This document shows, in pieces, positions 1 to 8,268 of a DNA stretch of 64,000 bases. The position numbers were made by a program, and so were the translations under genes. The notes beneath the pieces are model-generated. The model had not been told where the DNA came from. It did not search any database and saw only the letters and a list, made by a program, of their open reading frames with translations. This DNA comes from an uncultured Anaerotruncus sp. GTDB taxonomy: Bacteria; Bacillota; Clostridia; Oscillospirales; Acutalibacteraceae. How positions within the stretch are numbered: the stretch's first letter is position 1; each line of letters begins with the position of its first letter. The DNA is taken from positions 1-64,000 of the forward strand of contig UQDL01000001.1 in the NCBI GenBank assembly GCA_900539775.1, given 5' to 3'.

Positions 1-270
1 CGTTTCGGGCTGCTCCTGTTCTTGTGCCGGTTTTTGACCTGCGCTTTGTTCCTCGCTGTTTTCACTGCCGAGCGTTTCGGGCTGCTCCTGTTCTTGTGCC
101 GGCTTTTGACCTGCGCTTTGTTCCTCGCCTTTCTCAAAGTCAAGCGTTTCGGGCTGCTCCTGTTCTTGTGCCGGCTTTTGACCTGCACTTTGTTCCTCGC
201 CGTTCTCAAAGTCGAGCGTTTCGGGCTGCTCCTGTTCTTGTGCCGGTTTTTGACCTGCGCTTTGTTCCTC
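1..270. repeat. 72-bp tandem coding repeat, about 3.7 copies
   Basis: Copies of the same 72-bp unit begin at 1, 73, 145 and 217, and more may lie beyond the left edge. The unit is in frame and encodes 24 residues built round EEQSAGQKPAQEQEQPET on the minus strand. Copies differ mainly in the last four to six codons (DFENG, DFEKG, GSENS). Confidence 0.9.
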
Positions 271-2283
271 GTTATCTGCTTCTTCGGAAAGCCTTGATTG
301 ATTTTCTTTTTCGTTTTCCGAATCGACATATTTGCCGCTTTGTTCAAGAGCATTCTGTGCATCATAGCCTGCCAAATACTCATTTACCGCATTATCATTA
401 TCGGTTTGCTGCGTTTTGTCGCTTTCTAAACCGTTTTGATTATTTGCCGTGGGAATATCGGCATAATTTTCATAATAATCTTTTTCCGCCAGATCCTGCC
501 TACTGTCATAATCATTTCCGCTGCCGCCCAAAACATATGACTTTGCATAATCATCATCATTTGCATCAACATAGTTATTTGGCTGATTTATGGCTTGGGA
601 ATTCTCGTATGCAGCGGAATAATCTGTAATTGCTTTATCGGAATACCCTGTTCCGCTTTCGTTTCCTACGGCTTCTTCATTTACATTTTCTGCATTGGCA
701 GCTTCACCGCTTTGCTTTAAAGAATCCGAATTTTCCTTTTCTATATACGGCTTATCCACATTTTGAACAGGCACATCACAGCCTAACTCACGAGCTGCTT
801 CAAGACGATGCCGCCCATCATCAATAAATTCATATTTGCTGCCTGCTTGCTGCGCTTGAATCATTTTATCCGGTGCGTAATATGCCGAAACGCAATCTCT
901 AAGCTCCGGATTACTGTGGATTTCATCATAGGATTTTCCGGAATTAAATTCCTTTTGCACTTCGGGAAGCTTTTCTGCAAGTGCCATATAAGACTCCTTG
1001 CTGTTGCCGTGATGATTCCAGAAATTCGGGCTGTCCATTCCCATAGCTGTGCTTGTATCTATGCTTGATGCCGGCACGGTTTCGACGGTGTATTTATATT
1101 TGCCGCTGTTTGTTAAAGCGTTATCCGTATCAATATGTTCCCGCTTTGCATTTGATGAGTTTAAATCATTTTTTTCACTGCCCGAAAAAGCGCTTTGAAT
1201 TGACTGCTTATTATCAAGCGGCACACTTCCGTTTCTGTTTTCATTTGAAACGGAGGAATAATTAACGGGGTTGGGATCATTTTCACCCATTATGTGCGTT
1301 TTATATTGCGCCGCAGTAGGACTTGGCGGTATATTTCCGCTTTCGTTTGACACTTTATTTATGTAATCTGCGGCATATTTATCTGCCGGATTTTCCGCTT
1401 TCAATGCTTCTGTTTCACGATACATGCCTGCCTGAAGATTTTCTTTGCCGCCGAAAAGATTTTGCATTGATTGCTGCGGATCCATTCCGCTGCTGATATT
1501 TGCAATATGCTTTTCTTTTAATTCCGGATTTTTAGCAAGCAAATTTTGCGCCGCCTCATCTTGATAAGCCCAATTTTCCCGTGCCTGCTTAGCGAAATTT
1601 TCACTTGCAACATAATTTCGGTAAGCATCATCTTGCCCATATAAGGACTTAAAATAATCACTTTGCATAACTTGATTTGCATATGAAGAAGTGTCTTGCT
1701 CACAGGGAATATTGTTATAATTATCAAGCCCGGTCAATTCGCTTTTAGCTGCTGCCTGACCGTAAACATTTTCATTATATGATTTTTCGATTGCATCTTT
1801 GTTTAACAAATACTTTTTATCGGGCTGATTGATATAACCAAACATTGCATCGTAATGATAAGCGTGCCTTCCCTCATGCACAACCGTGTTCATTCCGTCG
1901 AATTGCTCGCCTCGCTCTGCACACACATCGGAGATATAGTAAGGATTTAAATGAATGCAATCATTATTCGGGCTGTAGCAACCGCAATAATCTTTTGGTC
2001 CGTATTCATCAAAGCCCATTGAGCTTTCATTATCAAAAGCAACGCTGCGAGGCGTTCTGCCCTGCTCTGCCGCCATTTTATTTTCAAGAGCCTGATACGC
2101 ATCCATTCTTTCCTGAATGGATGCATTTTTAAAGTTATCAGACTTAAAAACATCTTTGTAGGCATCAAAGGGATCGGCAGACGGCTGAGAAAGAATTTGA
2201 TTGACTGGCGCTTTTTCGGCGATGGTGCTTTCTTCGCTTGCCGATTTTCTGTTTTTTCCCGAAATAAAATCAAAAAGTCCCAT
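1..2283 (-). CDS. Large acidic repeat protein with HExxH and ParB-like motifs (partial)
   Basis: An open frame without a stop runs from ATG 2283 to the left edge (761 codons), so the C-terminus is missing. GGAG lies about 7 nt before the start. I see three parts. The N-terminal part has HEGRH at residues 136-140, the HExxH zinc-peptidase pattern, followed by AYHYD. The middle has DDGRHRLEAAREL near residues 488-500, which resembles the ParB-like nuclease motif found in phage and polymorphic-toxin proteins. The last third is rich in Asn, Asp, Glu and Gln and ends in 24-residue repeats. No signal peptide or membrane segment is visible. The function is not recognised; an effector, phage-type or plasmid-maintenance role would all fit. 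The gene is certain, the domain calls are inference. Confidence 0.75.
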   Translation of the reverse strand, partial: MGLFDFISGKNRKSASEESTIAEKAPVNQILSQPSADPFDAYKDVFKSDNFKNASIQERMDAYQALENKMAAEQGRTPRSVAFDNESSMGFDEYGPKDYCGCYSPNNDCIHLNPYYISDVCAERGEQFDGMNTVVHEGRHAYHYDAMFGYINQPDKKYLLNKDAIEKSYNENVYGQAAAKSELTGLDNYNNIPCEQDTSSYANQVMQSDYFKSLYGQDDAYRNYVASENFAKQARENWAYQDEAAQNLLAKNPELKEKHIANISSGMDPQQSMQNLFGGKENLQAGMYRETEALKAENPADKYAADYINKVSNESGNIPPSPTAAQYKTHIMGENDPNPVNYSSVSNENRNGSVPLDNKQSIQSAFSGSEKNDLNSSNAKREHIDTDNALTNSGKYKYTVETVPASSIDTSTAMGMDSPNFWNHHGNSKESYMALAEKLPEVQKEFNSGKSYDEIHSNPELRDCVSAYYAPDKMIQAQQAGSKYEFIDDGRHRLEAARELGCDVPVQNVDKPYIEKENSDSLKQSGEAANAENVNEEAVGNESGTGYSDKAITDYSAAYENSQAINQPNNYVDANDDDYAKSYVLGGSGNDYDSRQDLAEKDYYENYADIPTANNQNGLESDKTQQTDNDNAVNEYLAGYDAQNALEQSGKYVDSENEKENQSRLSEEADNEEQSAGQKPAQEQEQPETLDFENGEEQSAGQKPAQEQEQPETLDFEKGEEQSAGQKPAQEQEQPETLGSENSEEQSAGQKPAQEQEQPET

Positions 2284-2381
2284 TGCTTTCTCCAAAATTA
2301 AATATCTGCCGATTGCCTTATGCTTGCTGTTGAAAAAATCTTAACAAGCTGCAAAAAGCTTGCAGACCTTTAAACTTTAAA

Positions 2382-2407
2382 AAGCAGACAATATAAATCA
2401 TCTGCTT
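2382..2407 (-). terminator. Probable terminator of the zinc-ribbon gene
   Basis: On the minus strand AAGCAGA pairs with TCTGCTT across a 12-nt loop and is followed by a T run. It lies about 45 nt past the stop of the gene at 2452-3543. The stem is only 7 bp. Confidence 0.4.
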
Positions 2408-2451
2408 CATAAAATATAAAAATCAAAATACCGATTTATATTCGGCGCAAA

Positions 2452-3543
2452 TCAATCTTGCTTCCATTTTTCAATAGCCGCATCGCCCATAGTTTTAATA
2501 TCATCAATGATTGTGCCGACTTCTTTGATGGCTATATCCGTATCCGTCCACGGAAGAATTTCGGCGAAACCGGAATATTTATCTTCCTTGGCAAGAAACA
2601 AGAACGAAAGCAAGCCCAAAACAGGCTCTCTCTTAATTTCTATTGCAGCGGCAGCACCGGTTTTAAATATCGCAACAAGGTTTTGCACGATAGACATTAA
2701 AACAAGGTTTATCAATGCCGCCAAGCACATAATAGCGGTGAAAACAAAGATGAAAACGCTGTCCGATTCAAATGCAGCGCCTATCATTCCGCCGGTTGCC
2801 GCAGACAACAGCAACTGCCTAACGGTGTATAATTTATTTGATTCAAAGTTTTTATGGCAATAGAATTCATATATTCCGCATGCAACCAGCACCAAAAAAG
2901 CAAATATGAAAGATATTGCTGCCGCACTGTCAAGCTGATAATTTGCAGCGAAACAAGCGCCTCCGATTACCAACGAAAAAATCAGCCCAAGAAAGAAATT
3001 AAACAAATTGAATTCATGCTTGCATCTTACTTCAACACCGGCAAGCTGATCAATGCTGAATTCCTGATGAAAAATATTTTTACCGAGCGGAGAGCGACCT
3101 GCGGCTCTGAAAATAACTCTTTTGTTTGTTATTTGAAGTCTGCCGTAAGACTTTTCAAGCATAAGCCTTGTTCTGAGCTTTGCAAAATCATATTGCTTAA
3201 TCGGAATTTCACCGTCATTTGCGGAAATGCAATCAGGCACGATTTTTAATCCGTGTTCAAATGCGCCTGAGCTTTCATACTTATTTCGTGTTTCATTAAC
3301 CATATCAACGCCTTTGCCGACTCCCGTTTGGAGCTTATCAACTGCGTTGTTGAGATTTTGCTTCATTTTGTCCTTATCAATATTGATAACAACATTTTCT
3401 GAATCTGCTTGGATGGTTTTTTCGGGTTGCGGATTGCCGTAAGGATTAAATCCGCCTTGCTCGCTTGGGGCAGCCTGCTGCTTTTGACAATCACATATTT
3501 CGCCTTCGGCAAGAGGGCGCCCGCATTTAGTACAAAATGGCAT
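2452..3543 (-). CDS. Zinc-ribbon, PH-like membrane protein
   Basis: A 363-residue protein. The N-terminus has a short zinc ribbon (CTKCG at 4-8, then CDC near 18-20). A Gln/Asn linker and a charged helix follow. The segment round residues 130-175 contains LQITNKRVIFRA, a pattern typical of bacterial PH/GRAM-like domains. The second half has about four hydrophobic stretches likely to cross the membrane, then a soluble tail. Family proteins of this build are seen in Clostridia but their job is unknown. It is read in the same direction as the genes on both sides with spaces of about 110-170 nt, so co-transcription is possible but not shown. Confidence 0.7.
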   Translation of the reverse strand: MPFCTKCGRPLAEGEICDCQKQQAAPSEQGGFNPYGNPQPEKTIQADSENVVINIDKDKMKQNLNNAVDKLQTGVGKGVDMVNETRNKYESSGAFEHGLKIVPDCISANDGEIPIKQYDFAKLRTRLMLEKSYGRLQITNKRVIFRAAGRSPLGKNIFHQEFSIDQLAGVEVRCKHEFNLFNFFLGLIFSLVIGGACFAANYQLDSAAAISFIFAFLVLVACGIYEFYCHKNFESNKLYTVRQLLLSAATGGMIGAAFESDSVFIFVFTAIMCLAALINLVLMSIVQNLVAIFKTGAAAAIEIKREPVLGLLSFLFLAKEDKYSGFAEILPWTDTDIAIKEVGTIIDDIKTMGDAAIEKWKQD

Positions 3544-3655
3544 AGTGTTTTCTAACCTTTCTTGCTACAAATTATTTATTTTTTGATTTGAGTGTAGCCG
3601 CAAAAATCAAACATAAAATTGCATAAGCAATCAATTTGCAAAATCATTATTTAAA

Positions 3656-4114
3656 TCAAAACAGCGAATCAACGGCAAAATACCACTTATCATCAATCTT
3701 TACCATATTCATCGTGCTGCTTTCGGACTCAAGGCTGCCAAATTGCACAGTGCAATAAACAACGGCGGTTGAATCAGAGGTTATGTCAATATCATCAACC
3801 GAAATATCCAGCTTAGGAAGCTCGGAAGCATCGGGAATATCCTCATCAAGATAAGATGCAAAAGGCAAAAGCGAAGAGATTGTGCCGATATCAAAACCCA
3901 CTGTGCTGTTAAGCAAGGAATTTGCACCCTTATAAACAGATTGAACAGCCGGCTCAAAGCAATTTATCAAGCCATCCATATCGGCGGAATTATATGCCGA
4001 CACTGCCTCTGCAACAGTTTCTTTAATTTGCTTTTTTGGAGAGAAAGCAAATTTTTTTGCAACAATTCCAACCGTTAAAGCCACTGCTGCGGCAAGAATT
4101 AAAGCAATAATCAT
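3656..4114 (-). CDS. Small membrane-anchored protein, NTF2-like fold possible
   Basis: A 152-residue protein. Residues 1-20 are a hydrophobic anchor (MIIALILAAAVALTVG) and the rest is a soluble domain, DUF4878/NTF2-like in outline: a helix with the AYNSADMDGLINCFEP pattern, then beta strands ending in KIDDKWYFAVDSLF. This suggests an extracytoplasmic ligand-binding fold; no catalytic residues are seen. ATG 4114 is the first start after an in-frame TGA. The good AAGGAGC sits about 25 nt upstream, too far for normal use, separated by A-rich sequence; either a weak GCGGAAAA site is used or the start region has shifted frame. Confidence 0.6.
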   Translation of the reverse strand: MIIALILAAAVALTVGIVAKKFAFSPKKQIKETVAEAVSAYNSADMDGLINCFEPAVQSVYKGANSLLNSTVGFDIGTISSLLPFASYLDEDIPDASELPKLDISVDDIDITSDSTAVVYCTVQFGSLESESSTMNMVKIDDKWYFAVDSLF

Positions 4115-4379
4115 TTTTCCGCTTTTTTCTCAGAAAAAAGCTCCTTTCGAATTTAAATAATGTATTTTTGCAATTTTCATTTTTGGTATTGAAATAATTT
4201 GAATAAAATGTAATAATTGTTTATATATCATTCATAATATTACTAAATACAACAATTATCGGCAATATATTCGTGGTAACGGACTGTTTTAGCAGGGCGA
4301 ATAACTCAGCAAAAAAACTCTTTTACGATATTCTTTTATGATATAATGTATGCATCATTCAACATTAAGAGGGATACAA
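4115..4379. promoter_or_regulatory. Divergent intergenic region with regulator promoter
   Basis: AT-rich, no gene. TATAAT at 4342-4347 is a good -10 for the response regulator; no strong -35 is seen 17 nt upstream, which fits a promoter needing an activator. GAGGG at 4369-4373 is the ribosome binding site that favours ATG 4380 over the upstream ATG 4350. Confidence 0.5.
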
Positions 4380-5093
4380 ATGATTAAGATTGCTATTTGC
4401 GATGATTCTGAAGAATTCAGCAGTATTTTAGAATTTAAAATAGGAAAATGCATAAATGAGCTTTTAGGTGCGGAATACGAAACAGTTTGCTTCCGTTCTC
4501 TGAGCAAATTGCAGACTTTTCTTGATGAAAATACTGTTGACATTCTTTTTTTGGACATCATGGTAAACAACACAAATTCAATGGACTGGTCACTCTCAAA
4601 CATTAAAGGCAATTACACGCAAATTATTTTTATGACCTCCTACCCTCAATGCGCATATAATCTATCCGAAGCAAAATGCTGCTATTACATAATGAAAGCA
4701 AAAATGACCGATGAAATACTGACACGGGCATTAAAAAAAGCGCTGCAAAAAAACACAAAAAAAGACCCGAATTTAACCATAATCAAATCCGGGAGCAAAA
4801 ACAGCATAGTAAATTTTCAAGATATTATTTATCTTGAAACATTCAACAACAACCTTATGCTTCATGTTAAAAACCTTGGCAATATTCTTATATATTCAAG
4901 CTTAAAAGAATATCAAAAAACACTGCCTCCTAATTTTTTAAGGTGCCACAAATCATTCACGGTTAACATGAATCACATTTCAAGCTATGAGCCCTATAAA
5001 TTCATAACCGCATCAGGCAGTGAAATTCCGATACCGCCGAAAAAATACAATTCTGTAATAAGCATATACAAAAACTATCTCAAAAATCTTTAG
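4380..5093 (+). CDS. LytTR-family response regulator (AgrA-like)
   Basis: A 237-residue cytoplasmic two-component regulator. The N-terminal receiver domain has the acidic pair ICDDSEE near residues 6-12, the phosphate-accepting Asp in DILFLDIMV near residue 59 and the MTSYP segment. The C-terminal LytTR DNA-binding domain (about residues 130-235) has IIYLETFNNNLMLHV, LRCHKSFTVNMNHI and PPKKY. The start at 4380 is chosen because GAGGG lies 7 nt upstream; ATG 4350 has no site. The kinase gene follows after 10 nt, so the two form an operon. Such pairs usually read a peptide signal, but I find no peptide precursor gene next to them. Targets are unknown. Confidence 0.9.
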   Translation: MIKIAICDDSEEFSSILEFKIGKCINELLGAEYETVCFRSLSKLQTFLDENTVDILFLDIMVNNTNSMDWSLSNIKGNYTQIIFMTSYPQCAYNLSEAKCCYYIMKAKMTDEILTRALKKALQKNTKKDPNLTIIKSGSKNSIVNFQDIIYLETFNNNLMLHVKNLGNILIYSSLKEYQKTLPPNFLRCHKSFTVNMNHISSYEPYKFITASGSEIPIPPKKYNSVISIYKNYLKNL

Positions 5094-5103
5094 GAGCAAC
5101 ATA

Positions 5104-6462
5104 TTGAAAACGGTAAATCTTCTTCAATTCTTCCCATGGGCCTTCATCATGCATTTAGTGAGGGCGCTCATAGTTTTTAACATTTCAAATACCATATTGA
5201 AAAACAAATATAACACTGCCGTAACGCTTGCAAGCATTGTTGGCTTCGGAATGATATACTCCGGTGTGTCACTGCTCTTTGTAGACAGAAAAACCGAGCT
5301 GTTTTTTATGTTTGGCTATTATTTGATGATGTTTTGCATACTGCTGGCGGTTACAAACGGAACAATTTTTTCAAAATTTTTTGCAGCCGTTTTCAGCCTT
5401 ATAGCATATCTTTCTTCATCTATTATGTATTCGATTGTTTTCAATCTTTTATTCGGCATTGATTTAGGAAGCGGTTTTGAATTTGAAATTCCGCTTTCGA
5501 TATACATTACCCAAATAGTTTTTGTTTTTTCTTTTTCTTTTATTTTCATTGTGTTGATAAGAATAATTCAAACAAAAAAAGAAAATGCCTTTTCAATAAA
5601 ATCAAAATACACACTTTTTTTAGTTTTTCCCATCACTCATATTTTCGGAGCAATGCAAGCCTGCAGTGCGTTTATAACAATTCAGGAGCAAAACGGCTCC
5701 ACAACCACCTTGCTAAACAATAAAAACATTGATATTTTCGTGCTCTTGTTTTCCGTGATTTGCCTTGTTGCAGATTTTGCCTTGGTGCTTTTCATTGACA
5801 AATTTGAAAAGGTGGAAAAATATAATATAGAAATTCAAAAAGAAATAATGAAAAACACGCTCAACTACAATCAAATGCAAATGCTTAAAAAAGGAAAAAG
5901 CGAATTCAAAAAAATCAAGCATGATTACATAAACATAATCACTACCGCAAAAGGCTTTATAGAGATAGGGAAGCCGGAAAAGGCATACGAATTTTTAAAC
6001 AACACCGGCGATAATTTGCTTGGCCTTGCAGGATTTTTCATTTGCTCTAACGAAACTTTAAATACAATTCTTTACATAAAAAGTCGAGAAGCAGAAAACG
6101 AAGGCACAAAATTAAACATCCAAATCAAAGACGAATACGCAATAATGATAAATGATTATGACCTTTGCAGATTGGTGAGCAATATCATAGATAATTCAAT
6201 TAACGCCACGCGGAATGCCAAGGATAAAAGCCAAATTTCAATCAGCATTGAAATAGACGAAAAAACGCTGAAAATAAACAGCAAAAATAAATTCAGCAAT
6301 AAAACCAATGATCATAAAAACAGAGATCACGGAAACGGAATCGGCATCATTAAAGAAATTGCATCAAAATATAACGGCACATATTCATATGAGCATAACG
6401 ATGAAATCTGGAATACTCAAACCGTGCTCAACAATATGCCACTTTCGGAAAAGGCTCATTGA
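5104..6462 (+). CDS. GHKL sensor histidine kinase (AgrC-like)
   Basis: A 452-residue membrane kinase. Six or so hydrophobic segments fill residues 1-235. The cytoplasmic part has the phosphate-accepting His in FKKIKHDYINIITTAKG, then the GHKL ATPase with the N box LVSNIIDNSINATRN and the G box HGNGIGI. It should phosphorylate the LytTR regulator just upstream. The start is TTG at 5104, preceded by TAGGAGC that overlaps the regulator stop codon, so translation is likely coupled. This is the layout of agrC and quorum-type kinases, but the ligand cannot be told. Confidence 0.9.
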   Translation: MKTVNLLQFFPWAFIMHLVRALIVFNISNTILKNKYNTAVTLASIVGFGMIYSGVSLLFVDRKTELFFMFGYYLMMFCILLAVTNGTIFSKFFAAVFSLIAYLSSSIMYSIVFNLLFGIDLGSGFEFEIPLSIYITQIVFVFSFSFIFIVLIRIIQTKKENAFSIKSKYTLFLVFPITHIFGAMQACSAFITIQEQNGSTTTLLNNKNIDIFVLLFSVICLVADFALVLFIDKFEKVEKYNIEIQKEIMKNTLNYNQMQMLKKGKSEFKKIKHDYINIITTAKGFIEIGKPEKAYEFLNNTGDNLLGLAGFFICSNETLNTILYIKSREAENEGTKLNIQIKDEYAIMINDYDLCRLVSNIIDNSINATRNAKDKSQISISIEIDEKTLKINSKNKFSNKTNDHKNRDHGNGIGIIKEIASKYNGTYSYEHNDEIWNTQTVLNNMPLSEKAH

Positions 6463-6868
6463 TTTTAAGCCGTATTTATTCTGATATGAATTGATATCTG
6501 CTTTTATTTTAATGATAAGCACAGGTTTATCTATGCCAATCTTCTTTGCGGCTCAGCATAGAAAAGATATGCAAAATGAGAGCACTCCGTAAAAATAACT
6601 GCTCAACAAATTAAACAAACCGCTAAATACCGCATTAACGCTGCAACAAATGCAGTATCCGAACAAACAAAAATATGCCTGATAAATAATTTGGTTAATT
6701 ATTAAAAAGTTTTATCAATCAAAGCCTTTCTGCAAAAAATAAAAATATTGTTAAAATTTTTCAATTGTAAAAACGGATATGCTTCACAAACTATTCTTGC
6801 AAGAGCGATTTAATACTTTGCGCAAAACACGCAAAATGTTATTTTGCCGTTGCAAAAATATTATAAGC
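6463..6868. other. Intergenic region before the spore-protein gene, no gene seen
   Basis: About 400 bp, AT-rich, with no supported gene or RNA. It should hold the sporulation promoter of the SASP gene, but I cannot place a clear sigma-G site. Confidence 0.5.
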
Positions 6869-6881
6869 GAGGTGTATCACA

Positions 6882-6971
6882 ATGGCAAAGAACACAGTTC
6901 CCGAAGCAAAAGAAGCTCTTAACAGGTTTAAGATGGAAGCCGCTTCAGAGGTTGGTGTTTTTTTGCATTAA
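6882..6971 (+). pseudogene. 5' part of an alpha/beta-type SASP gene, interrupted
   Basis: ATG 6882 has GAGGTG at 6869-6874 as ribosome binding site. The first 26 residues read MAKNTVPEAKEALNRFKMEA then ASEVGV, which matches the SASP signature K-x-E-x-A-x-E-x-G-x containing the germination protease site. After GVV the frame runs into foreign sequence (FLH, stop at 6969-6971). The next part of the protein, starting with the same EVGV, is at 18559. SASPs coat spore DNA and protect it from UV and heat. The gene is split by site-specific insertion; the cell may have other ssp genes elsewhere. Confidence 0.9.
6947..6959 (+). repeat. attL core (13-bp direct repeat, left copy)
   Basis: AGAGGTTGGTGTT, codons for SASP residues Glu-Val-Gly-Val. 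It is identical to 18559-18571, and the flanking bases differ on both sides, so 13 bp is the full shared length. Confidence 0.85.
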
Positions 6972-7086
6972 AATTTTTCAAAACGCCCTATTTAAGCCAC
7001 TTTCGAGACTTGAAAAATATGTATAGTGGGCGGTCAAACACATTAAAAACATAAAATTAACGAAAAAAGGTCTACATACCCATTAG

Positions 7087-7127
7087 AAAAAGCGTTGAAG
7101 AAAGACAAAATCTTCAACGCTTTTTTT
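7087..7127 (+). terminator. Hairpin terminator near the element's left end
   Basis: AAAAAGCGTTGAAGA pairs with TCTTCAACGCTTTTT, 9-nt loop, T7 tail. The same stem core (AAAGCGTTG) recurs at 19641, after the other GNAT gene. Confidence 0.85.
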
Positions 7128-7131
7128 ATAA

Positions 7132-7159
7132 TTGAAATAATTATACTTTGTGGTATAAT
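7132..7159 (+). promoter_or_regulatory. Promoter of the GNAT gene
   Basis: TTGAAA (7132-7137), a 16-bp spacer and TATAAT (7154-7159), directly after the hairpin terminator and 28 bp before ATG 7188. Confidence 0.75.
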
Positions 7160-7187
7160 CAAAAAAGTAAATGGAGAATTGACAGAT

Positions 7188-7622
7188 ATGATTAGGAAGT
7201 TGCAGAAAGCAGATATAAATAAGGTTTCTCGTATATGGTTAAATACCAATCTTAAAGCACATTTTTTTATTCCTGAACAATACTGGATAAGTAATTATGA
7301 ATTTGTGAAAGAAATGTTGCCTCAATCGGAAGTCTATGTATATGAAAATAACAACAAAATTCAAGGCTTTATAGGTTTAAAAGATGATTATATTGAAGGT
7401 ATTTTTGTCGCTGATGAAATGCAGTCTCACGGCATAGGTAAAAAATTGCTGGATTATATCAAGAATAAAAAAGCCAAATTACAATTAAATGTATATCAAA
7501 AAAATGTCAGGGCAATATTGTTTTACCAAAGAGAAAGATTCATTATTCAAAGTGAGCAGTTGGACGAATCAACCGGCGAAAAAGAATATGTAATGAAATG
7601 GGAATCAAATTTTGAAAGGTAA
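7188..7622 (+). CDS. GNAT-family N-acetyltransferase
   Basis: A 144-residue single-domain GNAT. The fold is seen from IRKLQKADINKVSRIW at the N-terminus, the strand NKIQGFIGL, then the acetyl-CoA loop MQSHGIGKKLLDYIK (Q-x-x-G-x-G) and NVYQKNVRAILFYQRERF near the end, as in YjaB/YiaC-type enzymes that acetylate small molecules or proteins. The substrate is unknown. ATG 7188 is chosen for TGGAG 13 nt upstream and the near-consensus promoter at 7132-7159; the frame is open further up but runs through the terminator hairpin. It is the first cargo gene of the element. Confidence 0.85.
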   Translation: MIRKLQKADINKVSRIWLNTNLKAHFFIPEQYWISNYEFVKEMLPQSEVYVYENNNKIQGFIGLKDDYIEGIFVADEMQSHGIGKKLLDYIKNKKAKLQLNVYQKNVRAILFYQRERFIIQSEQLDESTGEKEYVMKWESNFER

Positions 7623-7655
7623 TAATGTGTAATGCATGTTATATTTTTCATCAGG

Positions 7656-7791
7656 TATGCTTAAAAAAGCGAAAAAAGTAAATTGGAATAAGCAAAACAG
7701 AAATGAATACTTTGTATTCTTTTGCATTAACGGCTATACGGAAAAAATGCAAAACCTCGCAAAAGAAAATTCAAATATTGTTTTGTACTGA
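7656..7791 (+). pseudogene. C-terminal remnant of an ATP-binding protein
   Basis: The frame ending at TGA 7789-7791 reads VNWNKQNRNEYFVFFCINGY then TEKMQNLAKENSNIVLY. This matches the last 40 residues of the archaeal-type AAA ATPases of the DUF234 group (the xxWNxxNRxEYF...SxxGFT pattern). There is no start or ATPase core, so it is a leftover. Confidence 0.55.
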
Positions 7792-7815
7792 AATAAATAC
7801 AAGTCTTGTAAAACG

Positions 7816-7855
7816 GCACTAATGCTTAATTGAGCATTGGTGCTGTTTTTCTTTT
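7816..7855 (+). terminator. Hairpin terminator
   Basis: GCACTAATGCT pairs with AGCATTGGTGC (one G-T), followed by GTTTTTCTTTTT. It lies between the ATPase remnant and the iron operon. Confidence 0.8.
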
Positions 7856-7866
7856 TGCCGTGAAAT

Positions 7867-7900
7867 AACAAAGCCTTTACCTTTCGGCAAAGACTTTGTT
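7867..7900 (-). terminator. Terminator of the iron/heme-type operon
   Basis: On the minus strand AACAAAGTCTTTGCC pairs with GGTAAAGGCTTTGTT (two wobble pairs) across GAAA. It lies 27 nt past the last gene of the operon. The T tail is short (ATTTCA). Confidence 0.6.
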
Positions 7901-7926
7901 TGCATGAGAGTCAATATTTTTTGGTG

Positions 7927-8268
7927 TTATTTGCTTTTCTTTTTTGCCTTGATAACGCCTTTTATCGTTTCAATGCCGTGAATGGTACCCACAAGCGGAT
8001 GATAAAGCATAATTCTCGGTCCGGAATAGCGCATAACCTCTTTTATTTTTGAACGCATATCGGGTTTGTAGCAATGGCATGGACATTGCGAGCAGAAGTT
8101 TTTATCGTTTCCCCAGCGGCAATGATCAAGCCTGAAAAGCGCATAATCAGTAAGTTCTTGGCAGTCCTTGCAAAGAGTACCTTTTTTTGATTTATGCACA
8201 CCGTGGCAATAAATTTTTACCATTTCGGGTAACATTTCTTTTTCTCGTGTGATTCTGTCTTTTTTCAT
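7927..8268 (-). CDS. YgbA-type nitrous oxide-stimulated promoter family protein
   Basis: A 113-residue cytoplasmic protein. The family marks are the cysteine-rich centre: YCHGVH, LCKDCQELTDYALFRLDHC, FCSQCPCHCYKPDMR, then MRYSGPRIMLYHP. These are typical of the YgbA family, linked to nitric oxide stress and NsrR control in enterobacteria. The Cys/His set suggests metal or Fe-S binding. The ATG overlaps the stop of the ABC gene upstream by four bases, so it is translated with the transporter genes. The same neighbour is often seen with IrtAB-like transporters, which suggests a role in iron handling. The biochemical role is unknown. Confidence 0.85.
   Translation of the reverse strand: MKKDRITREKEMLPEMVKIYCHGVHKSKKGTLCKDCQELTDYALFRLDHCRWGNDKNFCSQCPCHCYKPDMRSKIKEVMRYSGPRIMLYHPLVGTIHGIETIKGVIKAKKKSK

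Noticed and set aside
1..270. Possible CRISPR array from regular 72-bp spacing
   Set aside because: The whole unit repeats with no unique spacers, and it is in frame with a long protein.
24..629. Long plus-strand frame over the repeat region
   Set aside because: It is the antisense shadow of the minus-strand gene, forced open by the repeats; it has no ribosome site and reads as His/Phe/Arg-rich nonsense.
6844..7026. Plus-strand frame of 60 codons over the SASP start
   Set aside because: It is out of frame with the SASP, which has the ribosome site and the family motif.
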